Notes: generated by a model not told the origin, from the letters alone. 64,000 nucleotides of DNA from Ipomoea triloba (GCF_003576645.1 NC_044920.1:25314686-25378685); one strand, 5' to 3'; shown: positions 10,769-24,396, numbered from the stretch's first letter. Numbers and translations are program-made.

Positions 10769-12632
10769 CTGCAATTTTTCTGCAATGTGGAGAGTCATGT
10801 ATATACTGCTACTCCACTCCCTGTTGTTTGTGCTTCTTACGATTACTTCTGCAATTTCCTTTTTCGTTTTTTTTTTCAGATATTAAATATATATAAACTA
10901 TACCCATAACTAGAGTATAATTGAGCAGAAATTATTTTTTCCCAATACAAGTTTGCAGAGACAATGGAACCAAGAGATTGTTTGCTTGATTTTGCAAGCT
11001 TTGGATTGAATTGATGATTTGTGTTTCAGAATTATGATGAGCAGTGTTGAAGAGAATTGTTGCTCTTGTCACCAAGAGCTTTGGTATATCTGGATTGAGA
11101 TTTGAGAATGAGATTCAACCCCTAATCAGTATTTACAAGCAGCTATGCTATGTACACATTGCAGAGAATCTAACCTTTATTTACAAGCTACTATTATCTA
11201 AACATGTGCAATGTCCCTGCTAAAAGAGTGTACTGACCTAAACATGTGCAATGTCCCTGCTAAAGGAGTGTACTAACCTAAACATGTGTAATATCCCTGC
11301 TAAAACTCGGAGCATGAACTCAAGAAAAATCATTTAAGACTAAGAGTAGTCGAGGAAAGGTCCTCTCAATGCTCAAACGCCCACATTGGATATGGACCGA
11401 ACTGTCTCACGACGTTTTGAATAGAGGGTAGGTTATATCATGGCCCAATTATTATTACAACGTTCTCTACCATAGAATTCGGCCTTCGGGGTAAACCTGG
11501 CGGCTTCTATGAGGAATGTGGCACAAAGGAGGCTCGAGGGCTTGTTAAGGAAGGCGGCAAGGGTAGACGAAGGGGGGAAACGAAATGCGTTTTCTGGTCC
11601 CCTGAACCGGGGGTGCTTGTGGGGGTTGGGGGAGGGGGTGTGCCAAGACAAAACAAGGGAATGAAAGGCCGCTTTGCGTTGGATGCTCTTTACACAATCA
11701 AACTTTTGTCGTCTTTACTTAAAAAATTGAACTTCAAACACTCCTTTTCTGGGAGTATTTATACACACATTCTATTATTTACATCACATGAATTTAAGAA
11801 GGTAACCTCCATCATTTAAGTCTCTATTATTAGAAACGAACTTCAAGAGCCAAATTATATTCACTCCATAATTCTCATGCCATAGACCTATTAGGTAGGG
11901 TGGCCGAGCAACCTTTCGGCACCAAGTACAGGCACTTGGCCTGAACCCCATGCCTAATCTTCCAACCAATTAATATGACTGAAAACCAATTTAGTCAAGT
12001 TAATTAAACAATTAAGACAATTAATTTTGTTGCGGGAGGTGTCAAATAACTATTTTGATTTGTTTGAACTAATCAAGACAAAGTTCACCAAAATCACACA
12101 TTCGAGTAGCAGGGGTAACTTTTGAAATATCCAATAGAATATAATTACATAGATAATAATGAGCTGACACCATTGTAGAACAACCTACAAATAAATACGC
12201 TGGGGTCTAAGACACATTTCATTGATAACCATTAGCTTTCATTGTACACACACAATCACAACAAACAACATAACCTACACGACATTATAAGTAGACCATT
12301 TGGTGCCACAGATCAGGAATGAGAATGCTGGGATTCCAACTCATATCTAAGTACTAAATATTAAAGCAAATCTCTCACTTTTTATTCACTTTTTTTTTTT
12401 TTTTTTTTAAATTCTCTGCTAGATGGCACAATAATCTGATTCACCCTAGAGTACACTCATAGCCGCCCGGCGATCTAGTCACCCTCGCTCCGATTTGGCT
12501 TGGAAGAAGAAAACTGAACCTGAGGTTACAAAGATGCAACAAAAACAAAATTAAAAAAAAAAAAAAAAAGTGCATGTTTTAGATCAAATTAAAGTACAAA
12601 AAGCAACAGCCTTTCCAATTGGAGTATTATAA
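10769..12632. other. Convergent spacer between GT47 gene and MEE59-like gene
   Basis: Repeats the content of 4034-5833: likely 3' UTR, the 40-bp tandem repeat at 11198-11305, and an unidentified GC-rich tract at about 11465-11670. The poly(A) tract at 12553-12569 marks the end of the duplicated segment. The last 60 bases are probably 3' UTR of the minus-strand gene. Confidence 0.6.
11358..11420 (-). pseudogene. Fragment of organellar (mitochondrial-like) large-subunit rRNA, copy 2
   Basis: Second occurrence of the rRNA-like patch described at 4623-4685. It carries the block 'ggaccgaactgtctcacgac', which reads as the complement of a conserved 23S/26S rRNA segment. Confidence 0.6.
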
Positions 12633-13595
12633 TCACACCTGATCTTCAACGCTGGGAATCCAATCATTAGTTGCAGGATTACTCTTGAACACTGCAGCTT
12701 TGAATCCATTGCTGCCGTTTTCTTGGCCGTTGTTCAACTGAAACCCGAATCCATTTTCATCACCCTCCCTCACCACCTTTATGAACCCAGTTCCCGTCTG
12801 TCACAAGGGGTAAAACTTACCATTCATTTTCAGTCAAATGTTAACAACATAACATAACATTAGGGGCAATTTCTAAACTATTGGGCAACCACAACGAAAT
12901 TTGATCAGATTTAGAATTCATAATTACAAAATTACAAGTTCAACTCTCCCCGGAGGGTCTATTGGCCTTCTGGTTTAAATTGATTAGTTATAGGCAACGT
13001 AAACTGATTTACCTTGCTAACTAGTGATTTATCTAATCAATTCTAATCAGACTGTTGACTTAGTAATTACAAAATTACAAGTTAACATTCTTGTTTAAAT
13101 CGATTAATTATAGACAATTTAGGGTGATTTACCTTGAGTGGCACTCAAAAATGTAATGTTAACATCTTACTATGAAATGAAATGTACAAACCGTATGATG
13201 CAGCTTGTCAATAGAAACCAGTTCATCGTAATAGTGAGTCTCTACGAATTCCTCCTGCTCCGCTTTATCAGTTTCTGAAAATACGCCCTGATGATCAAAG
13301 AGGTAAGGTCGCATCAAACGTATGAACACAAAACAGCATAAATTATATGCAGAATCATATACTCATCACGGACTTGCGATTGGAGGGATTGGAGCTTTTC
13401 AAGTTCAGGAATAGGGATGTCTCCGGCCGGCATTGGGAGTGTTGAATCGGGCTCGCTCCGGTTAGGTTTGGCGGGTCTTTTGGGGGCAAGGGCGTCGAAT
13501 TGAGCTCTGACTTGGCCGGCGATCTGAAGCTGCTGATCGGGATCTAAAATCTCGTCGCTCCGGCTGGGTTTGGACACCACTCGTCGTCCCACCAT
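12633..13595 (-). CDS. MEE59-like small conserved plant protein, three exons
   Basis: Three exons on the minus strand: 13595-13374, 13287-13192 and 12797-12633. They give 160 residues with all junctions in phase 0. Exon 1 starts MVGRRVV and contains the conserved block QVRAQFDALAPKRP with downstream PNRSEPDS. Exon 2 has EEFVETHYYDEL followed by SIDKLHH. Exon 3 has TGTGFIKVV and ends in NDWIPSVEDQV. This order of short conserved blocks resembles the plant protein annotated as maternal effect embryo arrest 59, whose biochemical role I do not know. It has no signal peptide or membrane segment and is rich in polar residues. The intron 1 donor (gtccgt) is weak, but it is the one that keeps the frame. 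The structure is sound; the family name is from memory. Confidence 0.72.
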
Positions 13596-15050
<1,455 letters not shown>

Positions 15051-15249
15051 TTTTGGTACTTTCAAAATGACATGGCATGCTTTTTGTGAAAAAATGATTT
15101 TTATTATTTTTTTTATTTGCTTGCATGTATTACATATTTGCAATCATGGGCCTATATTTGCAATCATGGGCAGACCCACAGTGGGGCTGTGGGGGCAGTT
15201 ACCCTCTCCCCCGCCCCAACCCCATATATAGCACTTGTGTGTGTGTGTG

Positions 15250-15251
<2 letters not shown>

Positions 15252-15310
<59 letters not shown>
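15252..15310. repeat. (TA)n microsatellite
   Basis: About 29 uninterrupted TA units following a short TG repeat. Such tracts are length-variable. Confidence 0.95.
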
Positions 15311-15315
<5 letters not shown>

Positions 15316-15779
15316 ATGTTTAGAGTATAAGTAAAAAGTGCATATATAAATATATAAGTAATGAAAGATGAGTTAGTCAAGTTGGTAAGTCACTCTTCTC
15401 TACTTAAGTTAGTGTGTGATTTATAATGTGTTTTTTTTTATTTAATTTGAATCATTTTATCAAAATAATTATGTTTTATATTTTGTTATTAATATTTTTT
15501 ATAAAGTGTTAATTTATTTTATTTTTCGTCTATATCGAATAATATTTATGTCTATGCTTACTAAAAGCATGCACATCAAATCATTTTTCACGGTTTTTTT
15601 AAGAAGAGCGTGCCAACATGGAGGAAAGAGAAGGAAGAGGGAAAGGGGAAAGGGGAAGAGGTGCTCCTACAAGAGAAGGATTTTTTGCATAAAAGTGAGA
15701 CCCACTTTTCATTGCCTCCCGTTGCGCAACAGAGCGTCGTTGTCACAGTTGTGCCCAACGGACGGGTTACAGGCGCTGG

Positions 15780-15780
15780 A

Positions 15781-15825
<45 letters not shown>
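15780..15825. repeat. (ATT)n microsatellite
   Basis: About 15 uninterrupted trinucleotide units. Confidence 0.95.
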
Positions 15826-16906
15826 TTGTTAAAATCATTTTTTTTTTGTTCTCTATCCTTTCATATTCTTTTTTTCTAATCACACATACGAAAAACTCCT
15901 CAAAAATCATAAAAAAACACAACTATTATGGATGCTCATGCTCTAAGTGATTTTTTTTTAATTATAGAAAATCACCATTTTTAGTCTATCAATTGTTTTT
16001 CAACTGTCAATGTAGTCCATAGTTTTTAATTTCAACTAATTTGATTCTCGAATTTGTTTAGAATATTGTTAATTAAATCCTTTCAAGGGACCAAAGGATG
16101 ATTTCTTCATTTTTAAAATCTCATCAGTTTAATCCTTGAGGGTGTGCTCATAATCTTTGATATATATGACCTACTAGGCGTGTTAATTGGAGTTTTTTTG
16201 TCTCATTCTTTTTCATCCCTTTTCACTTTTCTGTTTCATTGGACAAAAAATATAACAAAAAAGTCAACCATGATTGATGATGCTCTTACAAGAAGTTAAA
16301 AGAAGATGGTTGCAACTTTCAAAGCGTCTCAAGTTGGTTGTTAATATAATTTTTATATTAAAATATCTCTAGTATGTCCAATTATTATTTCCCTCACTAA
16401 TGAATAATAAATAAATTAAAAGTTAGAGGAAAAAAAAAGTACATCAAAAGAAGTTTGGAGTTGCTTTCATATTCGACAATCATTTAATATAACAACAAAA
16501 AATGGACTCACGCACTAGAGATATTTTAAAAATGAGCTCATTTCTTGTCAACTTGTTGATATCGGCTATGTTTCCTGGTCCTTTGATTTTTTATGTTTTT
16601 TTTTTCTTTATATGATGAGGGAAATTCAATAACTATTTGAAGATGCGTATTGAAAAATTTAGTTCCAGAGAAATCCATTTCGTGTGCTCCTAATTTTTGT
16701 AGACAAAAGTATTGGTTTTTTCCAAACCTTAACAACACGACAGGCGACCTCAAAATTATTGAATAGATGGATTGATTTCCAGTTATGTGGACTTGATTCA
16801 ATGTTATTCTTTCTGCGTGTCGTAGTGAGATGATTGCCAGGCAACGTTGTTCAATTTTATCTTGATTTAAGGTTGCTAGGCTGTTGTGTTAAATTAGCTC
16901 CAGAAA

Positions 16907-19050
16907 ATGGATATGGAAGCCACTGTGCTAACCGGGATTTTGATAATTTCCCTATCTATCCTCCTCAAAATTCTCCGATCACCCCGGCGTCGCCGTCTTC
17001 CGCCGTTTCCGGGGATACCCATTCCTATAATCGGCCACCTCCACCTTCTAAAGCCGCCGCTTCACCGCACTCTCTACCGCCTCTCCGAGATTCACGGCCC
17101 AATCATATCTCTCCGGCTGGGGAGCCACCTTGTCGTGGTCGTCTCATCGCCGTCGCTGGCGGAGGAATGTTTCACTACCCACGACGCCGTTTTCGCCAAT
17201 CGGCCCCACACTCTCGCCGGGAAGTACATAGGCTACAACGACACCACCTTGGTGGGTCTCCCTTATTCCGACCAGTGGCGACACCTCCGCCGCCTCAGCG
17301 CCCAGGAAATCTTCTCCGCCGCCCGCCTCAACTCCTTCCTCTCCATCCGACAAGACGAAGTGAAGCATCTTTTGCAGGGCCTCTACCGAGATTCGAAAAC
17401 TTCGTTTGCCAAGGTGGAGCTTAAGCCGAAATTAGGCCAAGTGGCGTTCAATGTAATCACGAGGATGATTGCCGGGAAGAGATATTTTGGGGAAAACGAC
17501 AGCCAGGACACCAAGAATGTTCCGGAGCTGATTAACGAGGTTCTGGAAACCGCGGAAGCTTCGAATCCCGAGGATTTCTTCCCGCTGCTTAGGTGGTTGG
17601 ATTGCAGAGGCCTGAAGAAGAAACTGGCGAGTCTTGGCCACAGAATGGACGCTTTCCAGCAATCGCTGATTGATGAACACCGGCGTGAAAAGAGGACGAG
17701 TACGATGATTGGGCATTTACTGTCCCTCCAAGAATCGGAGCCGCTGTTCTACACCGATCTCACCATTAAAGGCCTTATCAATGTACGAATCTTTAACTCT
17801 AATCTTCTATTATAATTACCCTGATTTCAACTTCACATATGCTAGAGTCTTTCTGATTTTAAGAGCATAATCTTTGAATATTTTCCCTATTCTAGGTTAA
17901 AGTTTGGATCTTTAAGGCATTTTCTGTGTGCCATGGGGCCCATGGCTATGAAATTTTAGGTTAAAGTTTGAATCATCCGAAAGCTTTTGATTATGCTGTT
18001 TGTTGGTCTGTGCCAAATTAGTAACATGACACTACTGACAGAACTGGAAATACCTAACCAGAAATTTCATTTGAATTAAGTTGTTGATTTAAAGATCCCC
18101 TGTTCTTATAATACCTTACTCTTTGGTGGCAAGATAAACTCTTAGCCTTGTCTGAAGGTGTGCAGTAAATTTCGCTTTGTTACCTAGTCGACAAAAAACT
18201 ACAAGAAAGTAAACCAGCCTAGTTATCTATACATAATGAACTCAAATAAGGAAGGTCAATAGGCCATTCCCTCTGAAGTCAAAGTTGTAACAGTCAATAG
18301 TCTGACTAACTTGGCAAGTTGCCCCTTATATTATACTGGTATTATATCTTATTCTTAACATTCTGGTATGTGTATTATTAACTTCTCGAAACATATTTAA
18401 ATGTTTAATTTTAACAAGGTTTTTGTGTGCAGAACATGATAGTTGCAGGTACAGATACATCAGCGGTGACAATGGAGTGGGCGATGTCAGCATTGCTCAA
18501 CCATCCTGAGGTGATGAAGAAGGCCAGAGCTGAGCTTGACAGAGTTGTTGGTTGTGGGCGCGTAGTTGATGAACCAGATTTGTCCGAATTACCTTATCTT
18601 CAGTGCATCATATCTGAAACCTTTCGTCTGTTTCCAGCAGGACCAATGTTATTGCCACATTATTCATCTCAACCCTGCCAGGTTGGTGGCTACGAGATTC
18701 CTAGCGACACAATGTTGTTGGTTAATGCTTGGGCTATCCATAGGGATCCCGGCATTTGGGACGATCCAATGAGGTTCGTGCCCGAGAGGTTTGAAGGCAG
18801 AGAAGGGGAATCTTCTCAGCTGCTAATGCCCTTTGGGATGGGAAGGAGGTCGTGCCCTGGTGCTGGACTTGCGCGACGCATGATAGGTCTGGTCTTAGCC
18901 TCTCTAATACAGTGTTTCGAGTGGGAGAGGGTCACCAAAGATCAGGTTGATATGACTGAGGGCAAAGGGCTAACCATGCCCAAAGCTAAGCCATTGGAAG
19001 CCATGTGCAAATCGCGCAAAGAAATGCATAAGTTTCTTGCATTATCCTGA
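16907..19050 (+). CDS. Cytochrome P450, CYP81 family-like (tandem copy 1)
   Basis: Two exons, 16907-17782 and 18433-19050, joined in phase 0, give a 497-residue microsomal P450. There is an N-terminal membrane anchor (about 6-23) and a proline-rich hinge [14 protein letters not shown] (31-44). The I-helix oxygen-binding motif AGTDTS is at 297-302, ExxR (ETFR) at 354-357 and PERF at 409-412. The haem loop [10 protein letters not shown] is at 426-435, with the ligand C433. The single intron just before the I-helix and the overall sequence match the CYP81 family, whose members hydroxylate isoflavonoids, lignans, glucosinolate precursors and other specialised metabolites. The substrate cannot be read from the sequence. 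A close tandem paralogue lies at 21202, and all key residues are intact in both. Confidence 0.9.
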
Positions 19051-19269
19051 TTGGCTTATGCAGAACTTGTAATTTTCTAAGTTTTAATCCTCTCAAGATT
19101 CACACTTATTCCCACAACCTGCTATTGCTATTAATATCAGTCTCTGCAAAACTATGGTGAGTTGGTGTTTGTAGAGTAATATCACCAGAAGGCTTGAAAC
19201 ATACAAGCCTTATAGCAGTTGGAATAGGTTTAATTAAGTGATAATGATGTTTACCTCCATTCACATTCA

Positions 19270-19273
<4 letters not shown>

Positions 19274-19318
<45 letters not shown>
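19274..19318. repeat. (AT)n microsatellite
   Basis: About 22 uninterrupted AT units in the 3' flank of the first P450. The equivalent tract is absent after the second P450. Confidence 0.9.
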
Positions 19319-19321
<3 letters not shown>

Positions 19322-19439
19322 CTCCATATTCTGATCTTTCTTGCATATGTTCTTGATTTTTTGAATTGTCAATTCTGTCTGTTTGTTATGCTCCTCTAGT
19401 TTCTACTAATTGAACATATTAGTCATGTTATGTTTTATA

Positions 19440-19980
19440 TTATTTATATTATATAGTTTGTATCTAGTGGTTCCTATTCAGTCAATACTAGACTCCTAGA
19501 GGATAGGAGATATCAGTGTAATCTCTAGTACAGGGACTCTGTAATCGTTTGTTACTGAATAATCAAGATTAACATTCTCATATGGTATCAGAGCCATGCA
19601 AAAGGTTATGGGTTCGAATCTCCGCGTCACCCACATAAAGAGACTTCCACGTGTTGCGCTCGGAAATCCACCGCACACGTTGAGGGGGCGTGTGAGCGTG
19701 TTGCGCTCGGAAATCCACCGCACACGTTGAGGGGGCGTGTGAGCATATGGTATCAGAGCCATGCAAAAGGTTATGGGTTCGAATCTCCGCGTCACCCACA
19801 TAAAGAGACTTCCACGTGTTGCGCTCGGAAATCCACCGCACATAAAGAGACTTCCACGTGTTGCGCTCGGAAATCCACCGCACACGTTGAGGGGGCGTGT
19901 GAGCGCGCTCGGAAATCCACCGCACACGTTGAGGGGGCGTGTGAGCATAAATATAATATGTGCAATCCAACTATCAGCTT
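19440..19980 (+). mobile_element. LTR-retroelement remnant with primer-binding site, internally amplified
   Basis: 19440-19580 looks like the end of an LTR. It is followed directly by 'tggtatcagagccatg', whose first 14 bases are complementary to the 3' end of plant initiator tRNA-Met, a typical primer-binding site. The segment then alternates 'gttgcgctcggaaatccacc' and 'gttgagggggcgtgtgagc', the latter resembling a polypurine tract. The primer-site block starts at 19583 and again at 19748, a 165-bp period, with shorter duplications nested inside. There is no gag or pol, so it is a TRIM-like or rearranged remnant. Confidence 0.65.
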
Positions 19981-20199
19981 AGGCTTTTAGTTGAGATGGA
20001 GCACATGCTGAGCAATTAGACTCTTCAACTTTAAAAAACTCCAATTAGACCCTCAAACTTTTATTGTGGAGCAAATAAACCCTTTAACCTATTTGTGACC
20101 TATAATTCCAGGTCAACAAGAATTCCGGCCAACTCCAGCGATCCTTCGACAAAGTTCCGGCGAACAAAACAAAACCATCAACCACCGGCGACGATCGCC

Positions 20200-20590
20200 T
20201 AGATGGCGACCAAATACACAACTGTTAGTCAGTTTCATTTTATATACAATGTAGTTTCATTACAACACAACTACAGTATCATTTTAATATAAGTACAGTT
20301 TCATTTGACAATATACACTCAATATGTGAGACATGTTATTCAATTTCTTTTTATACATACTGTAGTTTCATGTCAGCAAAACTAAAGTAGCATTTCTATT
20401 CAACTGTACTTTTATTTGACAATATGCACTCAATATGTGAGTCATGTTATTCATTTTCATTTTATACATACTGCAATTTTATTTCAACACAACTAAAATA
20501 TGATTTCAATTAAATTACATTTTCATTTAATAATATAAACACAATATATGACACAGTTTCATTTTAGATACATTGTAGTTTTATTTTGTT
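20200..20590. repeat. 111-bp tandem repeat, about 3.4 copies
   Basis: The phrase 'gacaatatacactcaatatg' at 20307 recurs at 20418 and, more diverged, at 20529, giving a 111-bp period. Each unit carries 'cagtttcatttta' and 'aacacaacta' motifs. Confidence 0.75.
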
Positions 20591-21201
20591 ATGAGCGCAC
20601 AAAAAATACGAAATTTGTTAAAATGTAATGGCCGCGGCTTCTTTTGTCGTTTTCGGATCATGGTCCACAAAATTCTATCGACCATGGTCGACGGAATAAC
20701 AACCGCATGATGGCTATGTTTTGTTGATTTTTATGTTTTGCACACATAAAAGTGGTGTTAGATGCCGGCTGTTACTTGTTAACAATGCTGCCAAACCAAT
20801 CCATTTCTAATGCTCCTAATTTTTGTAGACCAAATCCAAACCTTAACAAGACGACAGACCTAAAGAAAACAAAATCCATTGCAAGTTTTGAAATTGACAT
20901 TTTATAAGTTGTTTATTAATTTTTTAATTCGTAGGTACTTTTTGTGATTCTTTTATAAGTTACAAACATAAAATAAACTTTATTTTTAACTTTTTCTTAA
21001 ATCAAAGATGATTTTTATTGTATGGGTGGATAGGTTTTCAGTTGAGTTGACTTGTATCAACGTTTTTCATGCTGTGTTGTGGACTCGCGGTGAGACGATT
21101 ACCAGAAACATAACTACTTCATCTGCCAACATTGTCCAATTTTATATTTATTTAAGGTTAGTCTGTTGTGTAACTTGTGTTAGCTCCAGGAAAAGAAAAA
21201 A

Positions 21202-23236
21202 ATGGATATGGAAACCACTGTGCTAACGGGAATTTTGATAATTTGCCTATATATCTTCCTTAAAATTTTCCGAACAGCACGGCGTAACCGTCTTCCGCCG
21301 TTTCCGGGGGTACCCATTCCAATTATCGGCCACCTCCACCTCCTGAAGCCGCCGCTTCACCGCACTCTATACCGCCTGTCTCAGAATCACGGCCCAATCT
21401 TCTCTCTCAGGCTGGGGAGCCGCCTTGTCGTGGTCGTCTCATCGCCGTCGCTGGCGGAGGAATGTTTCACTACCCACGACGCCGTTTTGGCCAATCGGCC
21501 TCGCAATCTCGCCGGGAAGTATATAGGCTACAACAACGGCACCATGGCGGGACTCCCTTATTCCGACCAGTGGCGCCACCTCCGCCGCCTCAGCGCCCAG
21601 GAAATCTTCTCCGCCGCCCGCCTCAACTCCTTCCTCTCCATCCGACAAGACGAAGTGAAGCATCTTTTGCAGGGCCTCTACCGAGATTCGAAAACTTCGT
21701 TTGCCAAGGTGGAGATTAAGCCGAAATTAGGCCAAGCGGCGTTCAATGTAATCATGAGGATGATTGCCGGGAAGAGATATTTTGGGGAGAACGACAACCA
21801 GGAAACCAATAATGTTCCGGAGCTGATAAACGAGGTTCTGGAAACCGCGGAAGCTTCGAATCCAGAGGATTTCTTCCCGCTGCTGAGGTGGTTGGATTGC
21901 AGAGGCTTGAAGAAGAAGCTGGCGGCGCTTGGCGACAGATTGGACGATTTCCAGCAATCGCTGATTGATGAACACCGCCGTGAAAAGAGGACGAGTACGA
22001 TGATTGGGCATTTACTCTCCCTGCAAGAATCGCAGCCGCTATTCTACACCGATCTCACCATTAAAGGCCTTATTAATGTACGAATCTTTAACTCTAATCA
22101 TCTACAGTATTAATTACCCTGCTTTCAACTTCACATATGCTAGAGACTGCTAGAGCATAATCTTTGAATCTTTAACCCATTCTAGGCTAAAGTTTGGACC
22201 TTTAAGGCATTTTCTGTGTCCCATGGCTATGAAATTTTAGGTTAAAGTTTGAATCTTCCGAAAACTTTTGGTTATGCTGTTTGTTGGTCTGTGCCAGATT
22301 AGTAACATGACACTACTGACAGACAACTGGAAATACCTAACCGGAAGATCCCCGCTTTGTTACCTAGTTGACAAAAAATATAAGGAAGTAAACCAGTCTA
22401 GGTTATTTATACCTGATGAACTCAATCCATGAAGGTCAATAGGGCATTCCTTTCAAACTGGTAACTTTGTAGTTACAAGTCAATAGTTTGACCAGCTTTG
22501 CAAGTTGCTCCTTATATTATATTACCTTATTCTTACCATTATGGTGGGTAGTACTATTAGCTTCTTGGAACATATTTAAATATTACTCCTTAATTTTAAA
22601 CAAGATTTTTGTGTGCAGAACATGATAATTGCTGGTACAGATACATCAGCAGTGACGATGGAGTGGGTGATGTCAGCATTGCTCAACCATCCTGAGGTGA
22701 TGAAGAAGGCAAGAGCTGAGCTTGACAGAGTTGTTGGTTGTGGGCGCTTGGTTGATGAGCCAGATTTGTCTGAATTACCATATCTTCAATGCATCATATC
22801 TGAAACCTTTCGTCTATTTCCAGCAGGACCAATGTTATTGCCACATTATTCATCTCAACCCTGCAAGGTTGGTGGCTATGAGATTCCTAGCGACACAATG
22901 TTGTTGGTTAATGCTTGGGCTGTCCATAGGGATCCCGGCCTTTGGGACGATCCAATGAGGTTCGTGCCCGAGAGGTTTGAAGGCAGAGAAGGGGAATCTT
23001 CGCAGCTGCTAATGCCCTTCGGGATGGGGAGGAGGTCGTGCCCTGGTGCTGGACTTGCACGACGCATGATAGGTTTAGTCTTAGCCTCTCTAATACAATG
23101 TTTTGAGTGGGAGAGGGTCACCAAAGATCAGGTTGATATGACTGAGGGCAAAGGGCTAACCATGCCCAAAGCTAAGCCATTGGAAGCCATGTGCAAAGCG
23201 CGCGAAGAAATGCATAAGGTTCTTGCATTGTCCTGA
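21202..23236 (+). CDS. Cytochrome P450, CYP81 family-like (tandem copy 2)
   Basis: Two exons, 21202-22077 and 22619-23236, are the same lengths as in the first copy and give 497 residues. AGTDTS, ETFR, PERF and the haem loop with its cysteine are at the same positions. By hand count it differs from copy 1 at about 31 of 292 exon-1 residues but only about 9 of 205 exon-2 residues. Differences cluster at residues 96-116 (substrate recognition site 1 region) and in the membrane anchor. The intron is shorter (541 against 650 bases). Upstream and downstream flanks are also related, so the duplication took in the promoter. It is probably functional with a related or shifted substrate range. Confidence 0.9.
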
Positions 23237-24396
23237 TTGGCTTATGCAGAACTTGTAATTTTCCAAGTTTTAATCCTTTCAAGATTCACCCTTATTCTCA
23301 CAGCCTGTTATTGTTGTTTATATCAGTCTCTGCAAAACTATAGTGAGTTAGTGTTTATCATTAGCTGCAGATTTGCAGAGTAATATCACCAAAAAGCTTG
23401 AAACATCAAAGCCTTATGACAGTTGGGATAGCTTTAATTCTGTGATAATGATGTTTAGCTCCTTTAACATTCATTGTCAGGAAATATATATCACATCTAC
23501 GTTCTGATCTTAGCTTGTTGCATATGTTTTTGATTTTTGAATTAGCTATTCTGTCTGTTTGTTATGCTTTACTAATTGAACAATAATAATTTTGTGTGAG
23601 ACATGGTATACTTTTTAGTTAAAATGTAATATTAAGTACATAGGAAAAATGACATTTTAACTAAAAAGTATTATTCGGCTCACGTGGGATAGTCTTATAC
23701 AAGACTTATTCATTGAACAAAAGAAATAGCTCACTCCTTAAGGCTCCTAAACTTCAACATTGCAAAGGATGTTGTCTAAGTTCGGCCGCATCTCTTCTAA
23801 AGGCGAACATGACTTAAATCATTAGTTTTAAGGTTAGAATAAGGTTACAAAGAATTGGCTCTAAATTGACCCGATGCTCAAATAGTCATCCCCAATCATA
23901 GGTAGTGTAATACTCACTAATTTACATTTACCTTTGTAAAATTCTCATTCTATTTACATAAGTGGATATAGTGGTAAAATCTTACTCCTTATTTGTTTAG
24001 AGTGATAGGTTGAATTCAAATTTAGTACAAAATGTAAAATAACAATATATAAAACTTTGAGAAAGAAATTTTATAAATAAAATAGAAAAATAATATATAT
24101 TTTGCATAGTTCCTACGATAGTATAATTTGTTATGTTTACAAAGTCTGTAGACATATATATAGGTTTTTTGAATTTGTAGAGTATTAAAGATAATTTTAT
24201 TAAGTTTTATATTTAAATGAATATTTTATTGAATTTGAAAAGATCAACAAAGATTTGTAAAAATTATGTCTGTATATTACCATATTATATTAATGTTTAC
24301 TTCTATATATACAAAGATATAGTAATGGTTAATCGGTTATTATATGTCAGAATCATGATCAAATCAAAACTTAATTAACATTTAACACTCCATTAG
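23237..24396. other. Intergenic
   Basis: 3' flank of the second P450, then AT-rich DNA. A 19-bp perfect inverted repeat lies at 23609-23627 / 23652-23670. No gene seen. Confidence 0.6.
23609..23670. repeat. Short perfect inverted repeat
   Basis: 'tactttttagttaaaatgt' (23609-23627) is the reverse complement of 23652-23670, with a 24-base loop. It lies about 370 bases after the P450 stop and is probably a MITE remnant. Confidence 0.75.

Larger units (their letters stand above)
6736..12568. repeat. Copy 2 of the 5.83-kb duplicated segment
   Basis: Matches positions 1-5833 with an offset of 6735, including homopolymer lengths such as the C19 run at 6743-6761. Unlike copy 1 it runs on through the poly(A) tract (12553-12569) into unique sequence, so it is the copy anchored in the chromosome. 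Confidence 0.93.
15051..16690. other. Intergenic, microsatellite-rich
   Basis: Contains a 17-bp duplicated phrase 'tatttgcaatcatgggc' (15134-15171), a TG run followed by a long TA repeat (about 15252-15310), and an ATT repeat (about 15780-15825). Short frames here are products of the simple repeats. No gene seen. Confidence 0.6.
19051..21201. other. Spacer between the two P450 genes
   Basis: Holds the 3' flank of the first P450, a TA microsatellite, a retroelement-derived tandem array (19440-19980) and a 111-bp tandem repeat (about 20200-20590). From about 20810 the sequence resembles the upstream region of the first P450, and this is the upstream part of the duplicated gene unit. No gene seen. 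Confidence 0.7.

Noticed and set aside
15117..15380. Tyr/Ile-rich ORFs at 15.1-15.4 kb
   Set aside because: Translations of the TA microsatellite.
19583..19640. Possible tRNA gene because of 'ggttcgaatc'
   Set aside because: No cloverleaf can be formed; the context is a primer-binding site complementary to tRNA-Met, and the sequence is tandemly amplified.
19496..19990. ORFs with repeated peptide motifs in the P450 spacer
   Set aside because: Translations of the non-coding retroelement tandem array; the repeats are DNA-level and read open in several frames.
16907..23236. P450 pair as part of a biosynthetic gene cluster
   Set aside because: No neighbouring synthase, transferase or reductase of a specialised pathway lies in the window; the neighbours are unrelated genes.
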